A stretch of 64,000 bases of DNA. Origin: Bacillota bacterium. Lineage in GTDB: Bacteria > Bacillota > Clostridia > Lachnospirales > Lachnospiraceae. Positions 52,722-61,736 of this stretch are shown one piece after another. The stretch covers positions 1-64,000 of the forward strand of contig JAEZTJ010000032.1 in the NCBI GenBank assembly GCA_023421505.1, written 5' to 3'. The position numbers and the translations under genes are program-made. The notes beneath the pieces were generated by a model. That model was given only the letters and a program-made list of their open reading frames with translations. It did not search any database and was not told the origin of the DNA. Numbering within the stretch: position 1 is the first letter of the stretch; every line of letters starts with the position of its first letter.

Positions 52722-55031
52722 GTGATCAAAATTCGATGCATCGTGGAGCGAATTACATATCAGAATCCAGAGAACGGCTATACTGTTCTTAAAGTAAATG
52801 TCAAAGGCTATGATGATCTGGTCACCGTTGTGGGAAGCCTTTTAGATGCTAACGTTGGTTCTGTGCTTCTGATTGATGGAGATTGGAAGATAGATACCAA
52901 GTATGGCAGGCAGTTTGTCGCACAAAAATGGGAAGAAACTATGCCGGCCAGTATTTATGGAATTGAGAAATATCTTGGAAGCGGGCTGATCAAAGGGGTT
53001 GGACCGAAGTTTGCAAAAAGAATTGTTCAAAAATACGGCACGGATACCCTTTCAATCATTGAAGACAATCCAGATGCCTTGATTGAAGTAGAGGGTATAG
53101 GAATAAAACGTGTTGGGATGATTAAGGAAAGCTGGGAACGTCAAAAGGAAGTTAAGAATATCATGCTGTTTTTGCAGGATCATGGCGTGAGTACATCCTT
53201 TGCAGCCAAGATTTATAAGGCGTATGGGAATGAAAGTATAGATAAGGTAAAAGAAAATCCCTTCCGCCTGGCAGATGATATCTGGGGAATTGGTTTTAAG
53301 ACAGCAGATAGTATCGCTGAGAAGCTTGGAATCGGGAAGGAAACCTATGTGCGCTTGCGCAGTGGAATCATGTATACGCTTAGTACCTTGGCTGATGAAG
53401 GTCATGTATTTGCGGCTAGGGAGCAACTGATCGAAAAGGCTGTTGCGCTTTTAGAGGCAGAGCAAGAATATATCGTGATGACGATGGAGCAGATGCTTAA
53501 AGAAAAGAATTTGCTTCAGGAAGAGGAGGCAATTTACCTGCCGCCCTTCTATTATGCAGAAACAGGAACAGCGAATAAACTGTTAAAGCTTAATATACAA
53601 CCGGCAGAGGACAAGCTATGGGTGCGTCTTGCGAAAGTACGTAAAGAAACAGGAAATAATAATTTATCCGTGGATGTGGAGAAAATTGAAGCCGCGGTAA
53701 ATATGAAATATGATGAGGTTCAGGCGGATGCCATCAGACAGGCGGCACTAGCCAAAATAATGGTGCTGACAGGTGGTCCTGGAACTGGCAAGACGACTAC
53801 CACGCAGGGGATTATAGCAGCCTATCGTGCCTATGGATTGAGTATATTACTGGCAGCACCTACAGGAAGAGCTGCGAAGCGAATGACGGAAGCAACTGGT
53901 CTTGAAGCAAAAACCATACACCGTCTGTTAGAATGTAAACCGCCGGAGGGCTATCAAAAGAATGAGGAGAATCCGCTCACGGGAGATGTATTAATAGTGG
54001 ACGAATGCTCCATGATCGATATCATCCTAATGAATTCTCTATTAAAAGCCATTCCACCAAATATGAGGCTAATTCTGGTGGGAGATATTGACCAGCTTCC
54101 ATCCGTTGGTGCAGGCAATGTTTTAAGAGATATCATTGAATCAGGAAAGTTTCCGGTGATTCGTCTGACCAGAATCTTTCGGCAGGCACAGACCAGCCGT
54201 ATCATTATGAATGCGCATAAAATTAATCAGGGGAAGCTACCGGATATTTCCAATGGAAAGGAGACCGATTTCTTTTTTATCCAGAAAGAAGAGGCAGAGG
54301 ATACGGTTACTGAGATCGTTAAGTTGGTGAAGAATAATCTGCCGAAATACTATAATACTCCCTCCTCCATGATTCAAGTCCTTACACCGATGCAAAGAGG
54401 TGTTGTGGGAGCTACCAATCTTAATCTGGCTTTGCAGGAGGCGTTAAATCCCACAGGTGAAGGACTTCGCCGAAGTGGTTCTATCTTCCGCGTGGAGGAT
54501 AAAGTTATGCAGATCAGAAATAATTATGACAAAGAGGTTTTTAATGGAGATATCGGAATCATCACTTCCATTGATTTGGAAGACCGTTCGCTAAAAGTAG
54601 ATTTCGACGGCAGACAGATCGAGTATGACGTAACAGAGCTAGATGAAATCGTTCATGCTTATGCCACTACCATCCATAAGGCCCAGGGTTCAGAATACCC
54701 AATCGTAGTAATGCCGATCCTTATGAATCATTATGTGATGCTACAGCGAAATCTGATCTATACAGGAATCACCAGAGCGAAGAAGATACTGGTTATAGTG
54801 GGAACGAAGAAAGCACTTGCTTATGCTGTAAATAATGTTACGGTCAATAAGCGAAATACGTTATTAAAGGAACGACTGGCAGGTGATAATATTAAGTCTA
54901 GCGGGGAGCATAAGGTGATTACTTATCTGGACATTATAGAATCAAAGCTAGCAGAACATAATAGGGAGCAGAACCTACGTGTTGCGGAGGAATCAAGCTA
55001 TGCGACAGGAGAAGGTGCAACTCCTAAATGA
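52722..55031 (+). CDS. recD2: RecD2-type ATP-dependent DNA helicase
   Basis: A 769-aa SF1B helicase of the RecBC-independent RecD2 class. An N-terminal OB-like domain and helix-hairpin-helix repeats (IEVEGIGIKRVGMI) are followed by Walker A LTGGPGTGKTTT, motif II VDECSMID, motif III GDIDQLPSVGAG, IFRQ, and the C-terminal UvrD-like motifs TIHKAQGSEYP and YTGITRAKK. It unwinds DNA 5'-3' in mismatch and recombinational repair. The start is taken as GTG 52722 (MIKIRCIVERITYQ), 8 nt after GAGG; a GTG three codons earlier overlaps that ribosome site. The gene begins just outside the putative island. Confidence 0.94.
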   Translation: MIKIRCIVERITYQNPENGYTVLKVNVKGYDDLVTVVGSLLDANVGSVLLIDGDWKIDTKYGRQFVAQKWEETMPASIYGIEKYLGSGLIKGVGPKFAKRIVQKYGTDTLSIIEDNPDALIEVEGIGIKRVGMIKESWERQKEVKNIMLFLQDHGVSTSFAAKIYKAYGNESIDKVKENPFRLADDIWGIGFKTADSIAEKLGIGKETYVRLRSGIMYTLSTLADEGHVFAAREQLIEKAVALLEAEQEYIVMTMEQMLKEKNLLQEEEAIYLPPFYYAETGTANKLLKLNIQPAEDKLWVRLAKVRKETGNNNLSVDVEKIEAAVNMKYDEVQADAIRQAALAKIMVLTGGPGTGKTTTTQGIIAAYRAYGLSILLAAPTGRAAKRMTEATGLEAKTIHRLLECKPPEGYQKNEENPLTGDVLIVDECSMIDIILMNSLLKAIPPNMRLILVGDIDQLPSVGAGNVLRDIIESGKFPVIRLTRIFRQAQTSRIIMNAHKINQGKLPDISNGKETDFFFIQKEEAEDTVTEIVKLVKNNLPKYYNTPSSMIQVLTPMQRGVVGATNLNLALQEALNPTGEGLRRSGSIFRVEDKVMQIRNNYDKEVFNGDIGIITSIDLEDRSLKVDFDGRQIEYDVTELDEIVHAYATTIHKAQGSEYPIVVMPILMNHYVMLQRNLIYTGITRAKKILVIVGTKKALAYAVNNVTVNKRNTLLKERLAGDNIKSSGEHKVITYLDIIESKLAEHNREQNLRVAEESSYATGEGATPK

Positions 55032-55128
55032 GACAGAATGTCAGTTGTCTACAGATTATAGTCTATTCAAAGAACGATTAAATATTAAGACCATTTGCCA
55101 GACTTGCGAGCTTAGATTGGCAAACTAG
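55000..55128 (+). CDS. Possible small overlapping gene at the recD2 end
   Basis: A 42-codon frame (MRQEKVQLLNETE start, CQTC near the end) overlaps the last 32 nt of recD2 and has GCGGAGG 9 nt before its ATG. The CxxC hints at a metal site. Without relatives to compare, it may be chance. The stretch 55129-55297 shows no other gene. Confidence 0.3.
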   Translation: MRQEKVQLLNETECQLSTDYSLFKERLNIKTICQTCELRLAN

Positions 55129-55297
55129 CATGGAAGAGCGGTCAAAAGTTATGATAAAGAACGAACTCTTGTGATTTTAAGAAATAATAATTAGACAGAC
55201 AAGTATATGTTCATGTTGATGCTTATGTTTTTAATCTTTTCACAAATCTATTATTTAAATCATATTATAATATGAAGTATTTAATGGGGATTTCGTG

Positions 55298-56221
55298 ATG
55301 ATTAGAAACAGCGATTTTGCTAGGCAGTCATTAGAATTACATTTATTTTTTGGAAGAATAATGAAAGAACATTCATTCTTTCTGGAGTTAGGTTTTACGC
55401 CTAGAGACAGTAATTATACTCAGCAAGCAGATGTTTTTAGAAGAGAGTTTGATAGGTTATTATGGGAAGTAGTTTCGGTATCAAACGGAGTAGTTAGTTC
55501 AGATGTACTTAACTCTGGGGAAGTATTTACAAAGTACACAATTAATGCTGAAATGGCTTCTGAATATTATACAGGAATTAATATTCCTACTGAGATAACG
55601 AAGGCTGAAATGGATTTAATGGGTGGTAGAACTCATTCTATGATGGATCAAAGGATAAACCAAACTGTTTATGTTATTAATCAAAGAGCGATAGAATTAA
55701 TATCTTCACTCATACAGTTTAAATCCATAATATTATCCAATGTATTATCCTGCAAAATGTTCACAGTGAATTATCCTCTTCTTATTGACCACATCATGCG
55801 AGAAGCTAAATTATACTTAAGTATGGTTCAACATTTACAAAGTGGAGAGGAATTCGATATAGAAAATGAAGCTTTAGAACAAGAAGCCTTCTGGAATAGG
55901 ATAATGGCGGAACACTCAAAATTTATCCGTGGACTATTAGACCCTACAGAAAATGATTTAATTAGTAAAGCGAATGATTTTGGAAATGAATTCGACCAAT
56001 TGACAGAAGAAGCGAAAGAGGCTATGGATAATTCAATCTCTAAGGAGCAAGTAACAACAGATAGTTTAGAAGCAACAAAGGCGATTAGAGATTTTAAGGC
56101 TCAAGGCACACAGGGCTTAATAGAATGTAAAGTAAAATCAATTATCATACCGCTACTGGGTGACCATACTTTAAGAGAAGCAAATCATTATCTAAGACTG
56201 TTAAAAATATTTGCTAAATAA
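55298..56221 (+). CDS. DUF2935 domain protein, tandem helical repeats
   Basis: A 307-aa soluble protein built of two similar helical halves. The first contains LFFGRIMKEHSFFLELGFTPRDSNYTQQADVFRREFDRL and the second FWNRIMAEHSKFIRGLLDPTEN-LISKANDFGNEFDQL; each has the conserved E-H pair of DUF2935, a ferritin-like metal-binding fold of unknown function found in Bacillus and clostridia. HxxREA motifs (HIMREAKLYL, HTLREANHYL) close each half. The start at ATG 55298 has GGGGA about 8 nt upstream. Confidence 0.85.
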   Translation: MIRNSDFARQSLELHLFFGRIMKEHSFFLELGFTPRDSNYTQQADVFRREFDRLLWEVVSVSNGVVSSDVLNSGEVFTKYTINAEMASEYYTGINIPTEITKAEMDLMGGRTHSMMDQRINQTVYVINQRAIELISSLIQFKSIILSNVLSCKMFTVNYPLLIDHIMREAKLYLSMVQHLQSGEEFDIENEALEQEAFWNRIMAEHSKFIRGLLDPTENDLISKANDFGNEFDQLTEEAKEAMDNSISKEQVTTDSLEATKAIRDFKAQGTQGLIECKVKSIIIPLLGDHTLREANHYLRLLKIFAK

Positions 56222-56307
56222 ATAAGGGCTTGTTAAAAGGATGTCAACAGGCTGTTTCTATGATTTAATATTATAATTTCAGTACCTACCATATCGACTC
56301 AGATAAT

Positions 56308-56342
56308 GCCAAGTGTAAACAAATTTCACTTGGCTTCTTTGC
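56308..56342 (+). terminator. Terminator after the DUF2935 gene
   Basis: A perfect 8-bp stem GCCAAGTG (56308-56315) / CACTTGGC (56327-56334), followed by TTCTTT. The remaining 56343-56538 shows no gene. Confidence 0.7.
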
Positions 56343-56538
56343 GTTCACATAATTATCATAAATCATAATAAAAAAATACCTAGAATCGAAATATTTTACT
56401 AATGAAAACACAGAATAGTTATGTGATAATGAAATGGGTAACTATACTCTTGTAATAGAACAGGATAAAGTTAATTTATCAATTATTAACTCTAAGCTCA
56501 AAGTTTGCAGGCTTTTGTTGAAAGGCATGGTTATTAAT

Positions 56539-58086
56539 ATGAAGATTTTAATCGTTGATGATGAGGTACTAACAAGAAATGGATTACAGGCAAATATAGA
56601 TTGGAAATCCCTGCAGATTAAAGAAGTACTGGAAGCAGATGATGGGCAGAGTGCTTTAGAAATAGCAAAAAAACATAAACCGGAAATTGTTTTAACAGAT
56701 ATTCGAATGCCTCGGATGGATGGGGTGACTCTAGCTGCCAAGCTTCGTGAATTATTTCCGAATACAAGTATTATATTTATGAGTGGATATTCGGATAAGG
56801 AATATCTAAAGGCAGCAATTAAGCTCAAAGCTACCAGTTATGTTGAAAAACCGATTAATAACAAAGAAGTAGAGAGCGCAATTGAGGAAGCAATTAAAAC
56901 CCATAATCTGCTGGAACAAAATAAATATACAAAAACAATTCAGCAAATTACTAGAAGCAGTCAACTTGCTCTTATGCTCACGCGCCCGCTAAATTTGGAG
57001 GACATGAGTTATCAAGATAATGTAAATGCCTTAAAGGTAGAATTTCAGCCTTCTACTTACTTTGTAACGATATTAGTGAAATTAAATCAATTGGTTTCTG
57101 TGGTAGGAGAGGAAAGAATAGAAGAATTATTTAATAAGTTAAATAATTATTCAAAGATAAAAAAGATATCATTGTTATACGCTGTTAAAAATGAAAGTTT
57201 TATTGTGCTTAATCTCTATTCCAATACGAAGCTATTAGAATCGGCGGTTTTAGATTATGTGCGCTATGTGAAAGAATGTATGGATAAAATATGTCCCTTC
57301 TTTATTGCAATAGGTAATGCTGTAAACGGCCCGGAACGTGCCTATGAGTCCTATAATAATGCCGTTTTGCTTATTCAGGGAAGTTTTTTCTACCCATACA
57401 ACAGCATTCTGAACAGACTAGATCGAGTAGATCATAATCTTTCTTATATTGAGGAACAGGCAGATAAATTTAGACAGGCTATAACGGAGCAGGAATTCGA
57501 CCTTGCAAAACAAAGTGTAAATGATCTCTATCGGCACTTGAAAAGTGGTAACACACTACTACCCAGTCAAGTAAAGGATCTATATTATAAGCTTTTTAGT
57601 GCTATAGAAAATGTTTATGTGAGTCTTATGATAACACAGCAGGAGGGGTTCTCTACAATCTGGGATATCATCTCAGAGAGCCAGATTCTTGATGAATTAA
57701 ACGCTTTATTACTGGAAAAGATGGAGGAGCTAATTCAGGCGATTAACAACCGACAGCCGGAAAATCCAATTATTTTTATGATGAAGGAATTTATCCATAA
57801 GAATTATTTTATGGATTCCTTGTCAGTAAAGAATATCAGTGAATACATTCATTTATCTACTGCATACGCATGTACACTCTTTAAAAACGAGACGAATCAA
57901 ACATTAAATCAATACCTGACTGATTATAGGATTGAGAAAGCAAAGCAATTATTAGCTGATCCTAGAAATAAAATCAGTGACATATCCTCAAAGGTTGGAT
58001 ATACAGACGGGAACTATTTTGCTAAAAGCTTTAAGAAAAGCGTTGGACTTTCACCCTCAGAATATAGGGAGAAGATGCTAGTGTGA
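56539..58086 (+). CDS. YesN-type AraC-family response regulator
   Basis: A 515-aa regulator. The N-terminal receiver (1-120) starts MKILIVDDE, with phosphoacceptor Asp54 in IVLTDIRMPRMDG and Lys in SYVEKPI. A long middle helical/PocR-like region follows. A C-terminal AraC double helix-turn-helix (about 410-512) carries LSVKNISEYIHLSTAYACTLFK and ISSKVGYTDGNYFAKSFKKSVGLSPSEYR. Pairs with the sensor kinase encoded next to control carbohydrate uptake genes, most likely the ABC transporter downstream (inference). The start is set by the receiver N-terminus; a longer frame to 56434 lacks a ribosome site. A family A element separates it from the kinase gene. Confidence 0.9.
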   Translation: MKILIVDDEVLTRNGLQANIDWKSLQIKEVLEADDGQSALEIAKKHKPEIVLTDIRMPRMDGVTLAAKLRELFPNTSIIFMSGYSDKEYLKAAIKLKATSYVEKPINNKEVESAIEEAIKTHNLLEQNKYTKTIQQITRSSQLALMLTRPLNLEDMSYQDNVNALKVEFQPSTYFVTILVKLNQLVSVVGEERIEELFNKLNNYSKIKKISLLYAVKNESFIVLNLYSNTKLLESAVLDYVRYVKECMDKICPFFIAIGNAVNGPERAYESYNNAVLLIQGSFFYPYNSILNRLDRVDHNLSYIEEQADKFRQAITEQEFDLAKQSVNDLYRHLKSGNTLLPSQVKDLYYKLFSAIENVYVSLMITQQEGFSTIWDIISESQILDELNALLLEKMEELIQAINNRQPENPIIFMMKEFIHKNYFMDSLSVKNISEYIHLSTAYACTLFKNETNQTLNQYLTDYRIEKAKQLLADPRNKISDISSKVGYTDGNYFAKSFKKSVGLSPSEYREKMLV

Positions 58087-58200
58087 ATTGTTGAAAAACA
58101 CAATTCACACTTGGAAGTTTGTGCTTGCGTCTTCCTCAGCACAAACTAATTCAAAGGGGAGACATGATATGTTAGTGTGAATAGTCTTGCAAAGGCATGC
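58082..58200 (+). repeat. Family A hairpin element, copy 3
   Basis: Hairpin GTGTGAATTGT / ACAATTCACAC (about 58081-58110), second stem TTTGTGC / GCACAAA (58118-58145), then AAAGGGGAGACATGATATGTT. Compared with copy 2, the outermost pair of the first stem changes from A-T to G-C on both sides, a compensatory change. It overlaps the last codon and stop of the response-regulator gene and lies in the leader of the kinase gene. Confidence 0.8.
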
Positions 58201-58240
58201 AAGTATAATTCACATCTCTAATTTAAATTGGAGGGTAAAA

Positions 58241-60061
58241 TTGAAAAAACTATTAGAACGTATAGTCTTGGGCTTCAGACTTGATCTTAAATTGAGAACA
58301 AAGCTTTTGATTTCCCATATGACATTAATCATTATACCGACGCTTGTGCTTACCTTTTCTCTTTACAATAAGCTCTATGACATAATGGTTACGGATTCTA
58401 TATTATCTGAGCAGGCTTTAACCGAGCAGACTACAAAAACCATAGAGGCAACCTTGGCTCAGATTATCAATGCTTCGCATTCCGTGGCTGAGAATAAGCT
58501 GATCAGGGATATAATTGAGAGCACTAATAATGAGGAACGTAACTTCACTATGCCGTCTGACCAAACAAAAGAGTTGAATCAATATGTAGATTCCTTAATT
58601 GATCATTCCCTGATTACTTCCATTCATACCTATTTGGATGGAAGCTTTGAAAAGGGATTGAAATCAGATATGGATAAAGAAAATAAAGTTTTAAAGCCGA
58701 TATCGGATATTTATGGCTCGTATTGGTATGGAATATTTGGTTCAAAGGATATTGAGGATTTATTATGCCCAACCTTATATTTATCTCCGACAGAAAGTAA
58801 AGAAGCTGGAGATATGGCTTATATCAGTAAACTGAGTTTTACAAAGGATAATAAGAAATATGCTGCATATGTTGCCGTTTATTTTTCTAAGGAAAAGTTT
58901 GATAGTATTTTAAAGCAAAATATCAGTATTTCTAAGGGGGCTTCCTATATCATAAATGAGAGGGATACACTAGTCTCCACCTCGAATAGAGCGCTATCCG
59001 GAGCATATTTTATGACCTATGATGATCTGGAAAGGACGATTGGAAGAGCGGATAAATATTCTACCAAAACCTATCTAGGAGAGAGCTTTTATGTAGGATA
59101 TTATAATATTAGTGATACGGATTGGCGACTGGTCTCTATTTTACCGGTTTTTGACCTGATAGCTAAGGGAAGGTTTATCGTCTACTTATTCTTTGGCTTC
59201 TATATTATCTTTTCCATGGTTGCATTTGCAATCTCCATGCTTTTATCAAATTCAATCGTAAAGCGGATTCAAGCGGTTGTTGAACCTATGAAATTGGCCA
59301 AATACGGTGTACCGGTACCAATAGAAATAAAAGAGACTTCAAAGGATGAGATTGGAACTTTAATTGATACCTATAACTTTATGTCTAATGAGATTAATAA
59401 TCTGCTGGAGGATCAGGCAAAAACAGCGGAAGAACTTCGTATCTCTGAATTTAAGGCACTACAGTCGCAGATCAATCCTCATTTTTTATACAATAGTTTA
59501 GACATGATTAACTGGTTATCTCAAACAGGCAAGCAGGAGGAAGTGACTAGTGCCGTACAGTCGTTAGCAAAATTTTATAAATTAACCTTAAGTAAGAGAA
59601 ATGCCAGCGCAACGATTGGGATGGAGCTGGAGCATGTCATGCTGTACTGTAAGCTGCAGAATATGCGATATGAGAACCGTATTGATTTCTTAATTGATGT
59701 TCCGGAAGAATTAATGGATTATGAGATACCAAAGCTCACCTTACAACCGATCGTAGAAAATAGTATCCTTCATGGAATTATGGAGAAGGAAAGTAAGAGA
59801 GGTAATATAACCATCACAGGCTGGAGGGAGCAGGAAGACATAATACTGGTTATTTCAGATGATGGAGTTGGTATGGAAGAAGACGAAGTGGAGGGTATCT
59901 TAAAGGGAGAGCTGAAAAAGAATACAGGCAGCAATATTGGTGTTGATAATACAAACAGCAGATTAAAATTACTATATGGAGAACAATATGGTCTTACTTA
60001 CCACAGTACTCCGGGTGTGGGAACGGAAGTTGAGATACGCTTACCAGCTTCATCAAAGTAA
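58241..60061 (+). CDS. YesM-type sensor histidine kinase
   Basis: A 606-aa membrane kinase with a transmembrane helix (about 22-45), an extracellular sensor domain of about 260 residues, a second helix (about 305-335), a HAMP linker, the His_kinase domain with QINPHFLYNSLDMINWL (phosphorylated His414), and a HATPase domain with LTLQPIVENSILHGI and DDGVGM. It senses an external signal, likely sugar through the binding protein encoded next, and phosphorylates the YesN-type regulator. The start is TTG 58241 with GGAGGG 6 nt upstream; the frame upstream belongs to the repeat element. Confidence 0.9.
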   Translation: MKKLLERIVLGFRLDLKLRTKLLISHMTLIIIPTLVLTFSLYNKLYDIMVTDSILSEQALTEQTTKTIEATLAQIINASHSVAENKLIRDIIESTNNEERNFTMPSDQTKELNQYVDSLIDHSLITSIHTYLDGSFEKGLKSDMDKENKVLKPISDIYGSYWYGIFGSKDIEDLLCPTLYLSPTESKEAGDMAYISKLSFTKDNKKYAAYVAVYFSKEKFDSILKQNISISKGASYIINERDTLVSTSNRALSGAYFMTYDDLERTIGRADKYSTKTYLGESFYVGYYNISDTDWRLVSILPVFDLIAKGRFIVYLFFGFYIIFSMVAFAISMLLSNSIVKRIQAVVEPMKLAKYGVPVPIEIKETSKDEIGTLIDTYNFMSNEINNLLEDQAKTAEELRISEFKALQSQINPHFLYNSLDMINWLSQTGKQEEVTSAVQSLAKFYKLTLSKRNASATIGMELEHVMLYCKLQNMRYENRIDFLIDVPEELMDYEIPKLTLQPIVENSILHGIMEKESKRGNITITGWREQEDIILVISDDGVGMEEDEVEGILKGELKKNTGSNIGVDNTNSRLKLLYGEQYGLTYHSTPGVGTEVEIRLPASSK

Positions 60062-60130
60062 AATATAGTATCGTAGCCGTAGGTCTTGTTCTTCGAAAAG
60101 ATTCATTTTTTACTAAACGCTCTAGAGAGC

Positions 60131-60154
60131 ATAAGTGTTTTAACACTTATTTTC
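60131..60154 (+). terminator. Terminator-like hairpin after the kinase gene
   Basis: A 9-bp perfect stem ATAAGTGTT/AACACTTAT with only 2 nt between arms, followed by TTTTCAC. Partial read-through to the binding-protein gene is likely. Confidence 0.5.
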
Positions 60155-60248
60155 ACACTGGAATAGTATCTAAAGTGTATACAATACTTACAGTTTATGC
60201 GTTTTACAATCACCAAGGTATAAATGGTGTCATGGAGGTGAAACATAG

Positions 60249-61283
60249 GTGAATAAAATAAAGCTTTATTTGATAATGTTTGCTTGTATCCTGTTTTTTG
60301 TAGGCTGTAATATGACTGCAATTCCTAAAACGGAAGATAAAGAGACGAAGAAATACGCCCTGATTACAAAATCTCAGGGGAATCCCTATAATGATCTGGC
60401 TGCAAAGGGGTTTCAAGAAATTATTGAAAAAGAGGGCGGAACCTGTATTATCGCCAGTCCCAAAGAGGCAACGGCTGAAGAACAGATCTTTCTGGTACGC
60501 TCCATGATAGCGCAGCACGTTGATTCAATCGCGATTGCTGCAAATGATACCGATGCCCTGCAATCCGTATTAACGGAGGCAATCGATAAAGGAATTAAGG
60601 TTTCTACTATGGATGCCAATACAAATGCTGCCAGCCGCCTGACTTTTGTAAACCAGGCCAGTACATCAAGAATTGGGCAAGTAATGATGGATGCTGTGTA
60701 TGAGCTGACAGGGGGAGAGGGACAATGGGCCATACTTTCAGCAACCAGCCAGGCTACGAATCAGAATGCCTGGATTAGTGAGATGCAGCTTATCATGGAG
60801 GAGGAGAAGTATTCAAAACTATCCCTGGTTAACATAGTATATGGACAGGATGATTATGATATTTCGGTGGAAAGGACAAAACAGCTTTTGGAGGAATATC
60901 CGAATTTAAAAGTGATATGTGCGCCTACAACGGTTGGAATCGAAGCAGTGGCAGAGGTTCTTAAGGATTTAGGCACAAAGACCAGTGTAAAGGTAACCGG
61001 ACTTGGTTTACCCTCCAAGATGGCAACCTATATCAGCGGATACAATCCGGTATGTCCCTATATGTATCTTTGGAATCCGCTTGATATGGGACGCTTGTCT
61101 GCGTATGTATCGTTAGCTCTTGTAAAGGGAACAATTACCGGAGAGATAGGAGAAAGCTTTCAAGCAGGTGAGTTGGGAAAGTATGAAATATCACCCTGTG
61201 AAGACGGAGGAACAGAAGTGATCGTAGCGCCACCATTAAAATTTGATGCTTATAATATAGATGATTGGAAGGATTTATTCTAA
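60249..61283 (+). CDS. Sugar ABC transporter substrate-binding lipoprotein (rhamnose/AI-2 type)
   Basis: A 344-aa lipoprotein: lipobox FVGC (Cys20), then a Peripla_BP_4 fold with SQGNPYNDLAAKGFQEII, an IAIAANDTDALQSVLTEAIDKGIKVSTMD block, LSATSQATNQNAWISEM, and GLGLPSKMATYI. The last elements are typical of the LsrB/RhaS subfamily (autoinducer-2 or rhamnose binding). The start is GTG 60249; ATGGAGGTG lies about 10 nt upstream. It follows the two-component pair, suggesting it supplies the signal and the substrate. The ABC and permease genes are 450 nt further on, behind a terminator. Confidence 0.88.
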   Translation: MNKIKLYLIMFACILFFVGCNMTAIPKTEDKETKKYALITKSQGNPYNDLAAKGFQEIIEKEGGTCIIASPKEATAEEQIFLVRSMIAQHVDSIAIAANDTDALQSVLTEAIDKGIKVSTMDANTNAASRLTFVNQASTSRIGQVMMDAVYELTGGEGQWAILSATSQATNQNAWISEMQLIMEEEKYSKLSLVNIVYGQDDYDISVERTKQLLEEYPNLKVICAPTTVGIEAVAEVLKDLGTKTSVKVTGLGLPSKMATYISGYNPVCPYMYLWNPLDMGRLSAYVSLALVKGTITGEIGESFQAGELGKYEISPCEDGGTEVIVAPPLKFDAYNIDDWKDLF

Positions 61284-61365
61284 CATAAATTTATATGGAT
61301 TGGAGTTAGCTTAATAGCAACACGTCGCTTTTATGAAGAATATAGTGGTTAATTAAACAGTAAAG

Positions 61366-61416
61366 CTGCCGGTTTATGCATTAGTTTCCATTAATGCAAG
61401 ACCGGCAGTTTTTTCA
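61366..61416 (+). terminator. Intrinsic terminator after the binding-protein gene
   Basis: CTGCCGGT (61366-61373) / ACCGGCAG (61401-61408) with an inner GCATTA/TAATGC stem, then TTTTTT. It uncouples the binding-protein gene from the transporter genes. The stretch 61417-61736 shows no other gene. Confidence 0.88.
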
Positions 61417-61736
61417 TTCATTGAAAAGTGCATCTATGGAATGAAAGGCCTCTGGGTTTGATGCGCTAAGGCACATTCTTTGTTCAATAAATACAGATAA
61501 AAGCCAGATTTAACCTACGTATTTTCTACATTCTGGTATCCATAATTTACAGTAGAAGAACGAACTATTTTACCTGATATCAAAAGATATTACCATTGGA
61601 AATAACACAGGATAAAGTATGATTGTAATAGAAAGAAATTTAAGAAAAGCTGCTTGTAGTGGCATATAGAGCCTGGAGATATAAGCGACACGAAACATTA
61701 AGATTGAGAGGCTATATGGAAAGGAGAAAAATCAAG

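Noticed and set aside
55060..55128. CQTC-containing segment after recD2 as a truncated comF
   Set aside because: Only one CxxC and no phosphoribosyltransferase sequence follows; too little to name.
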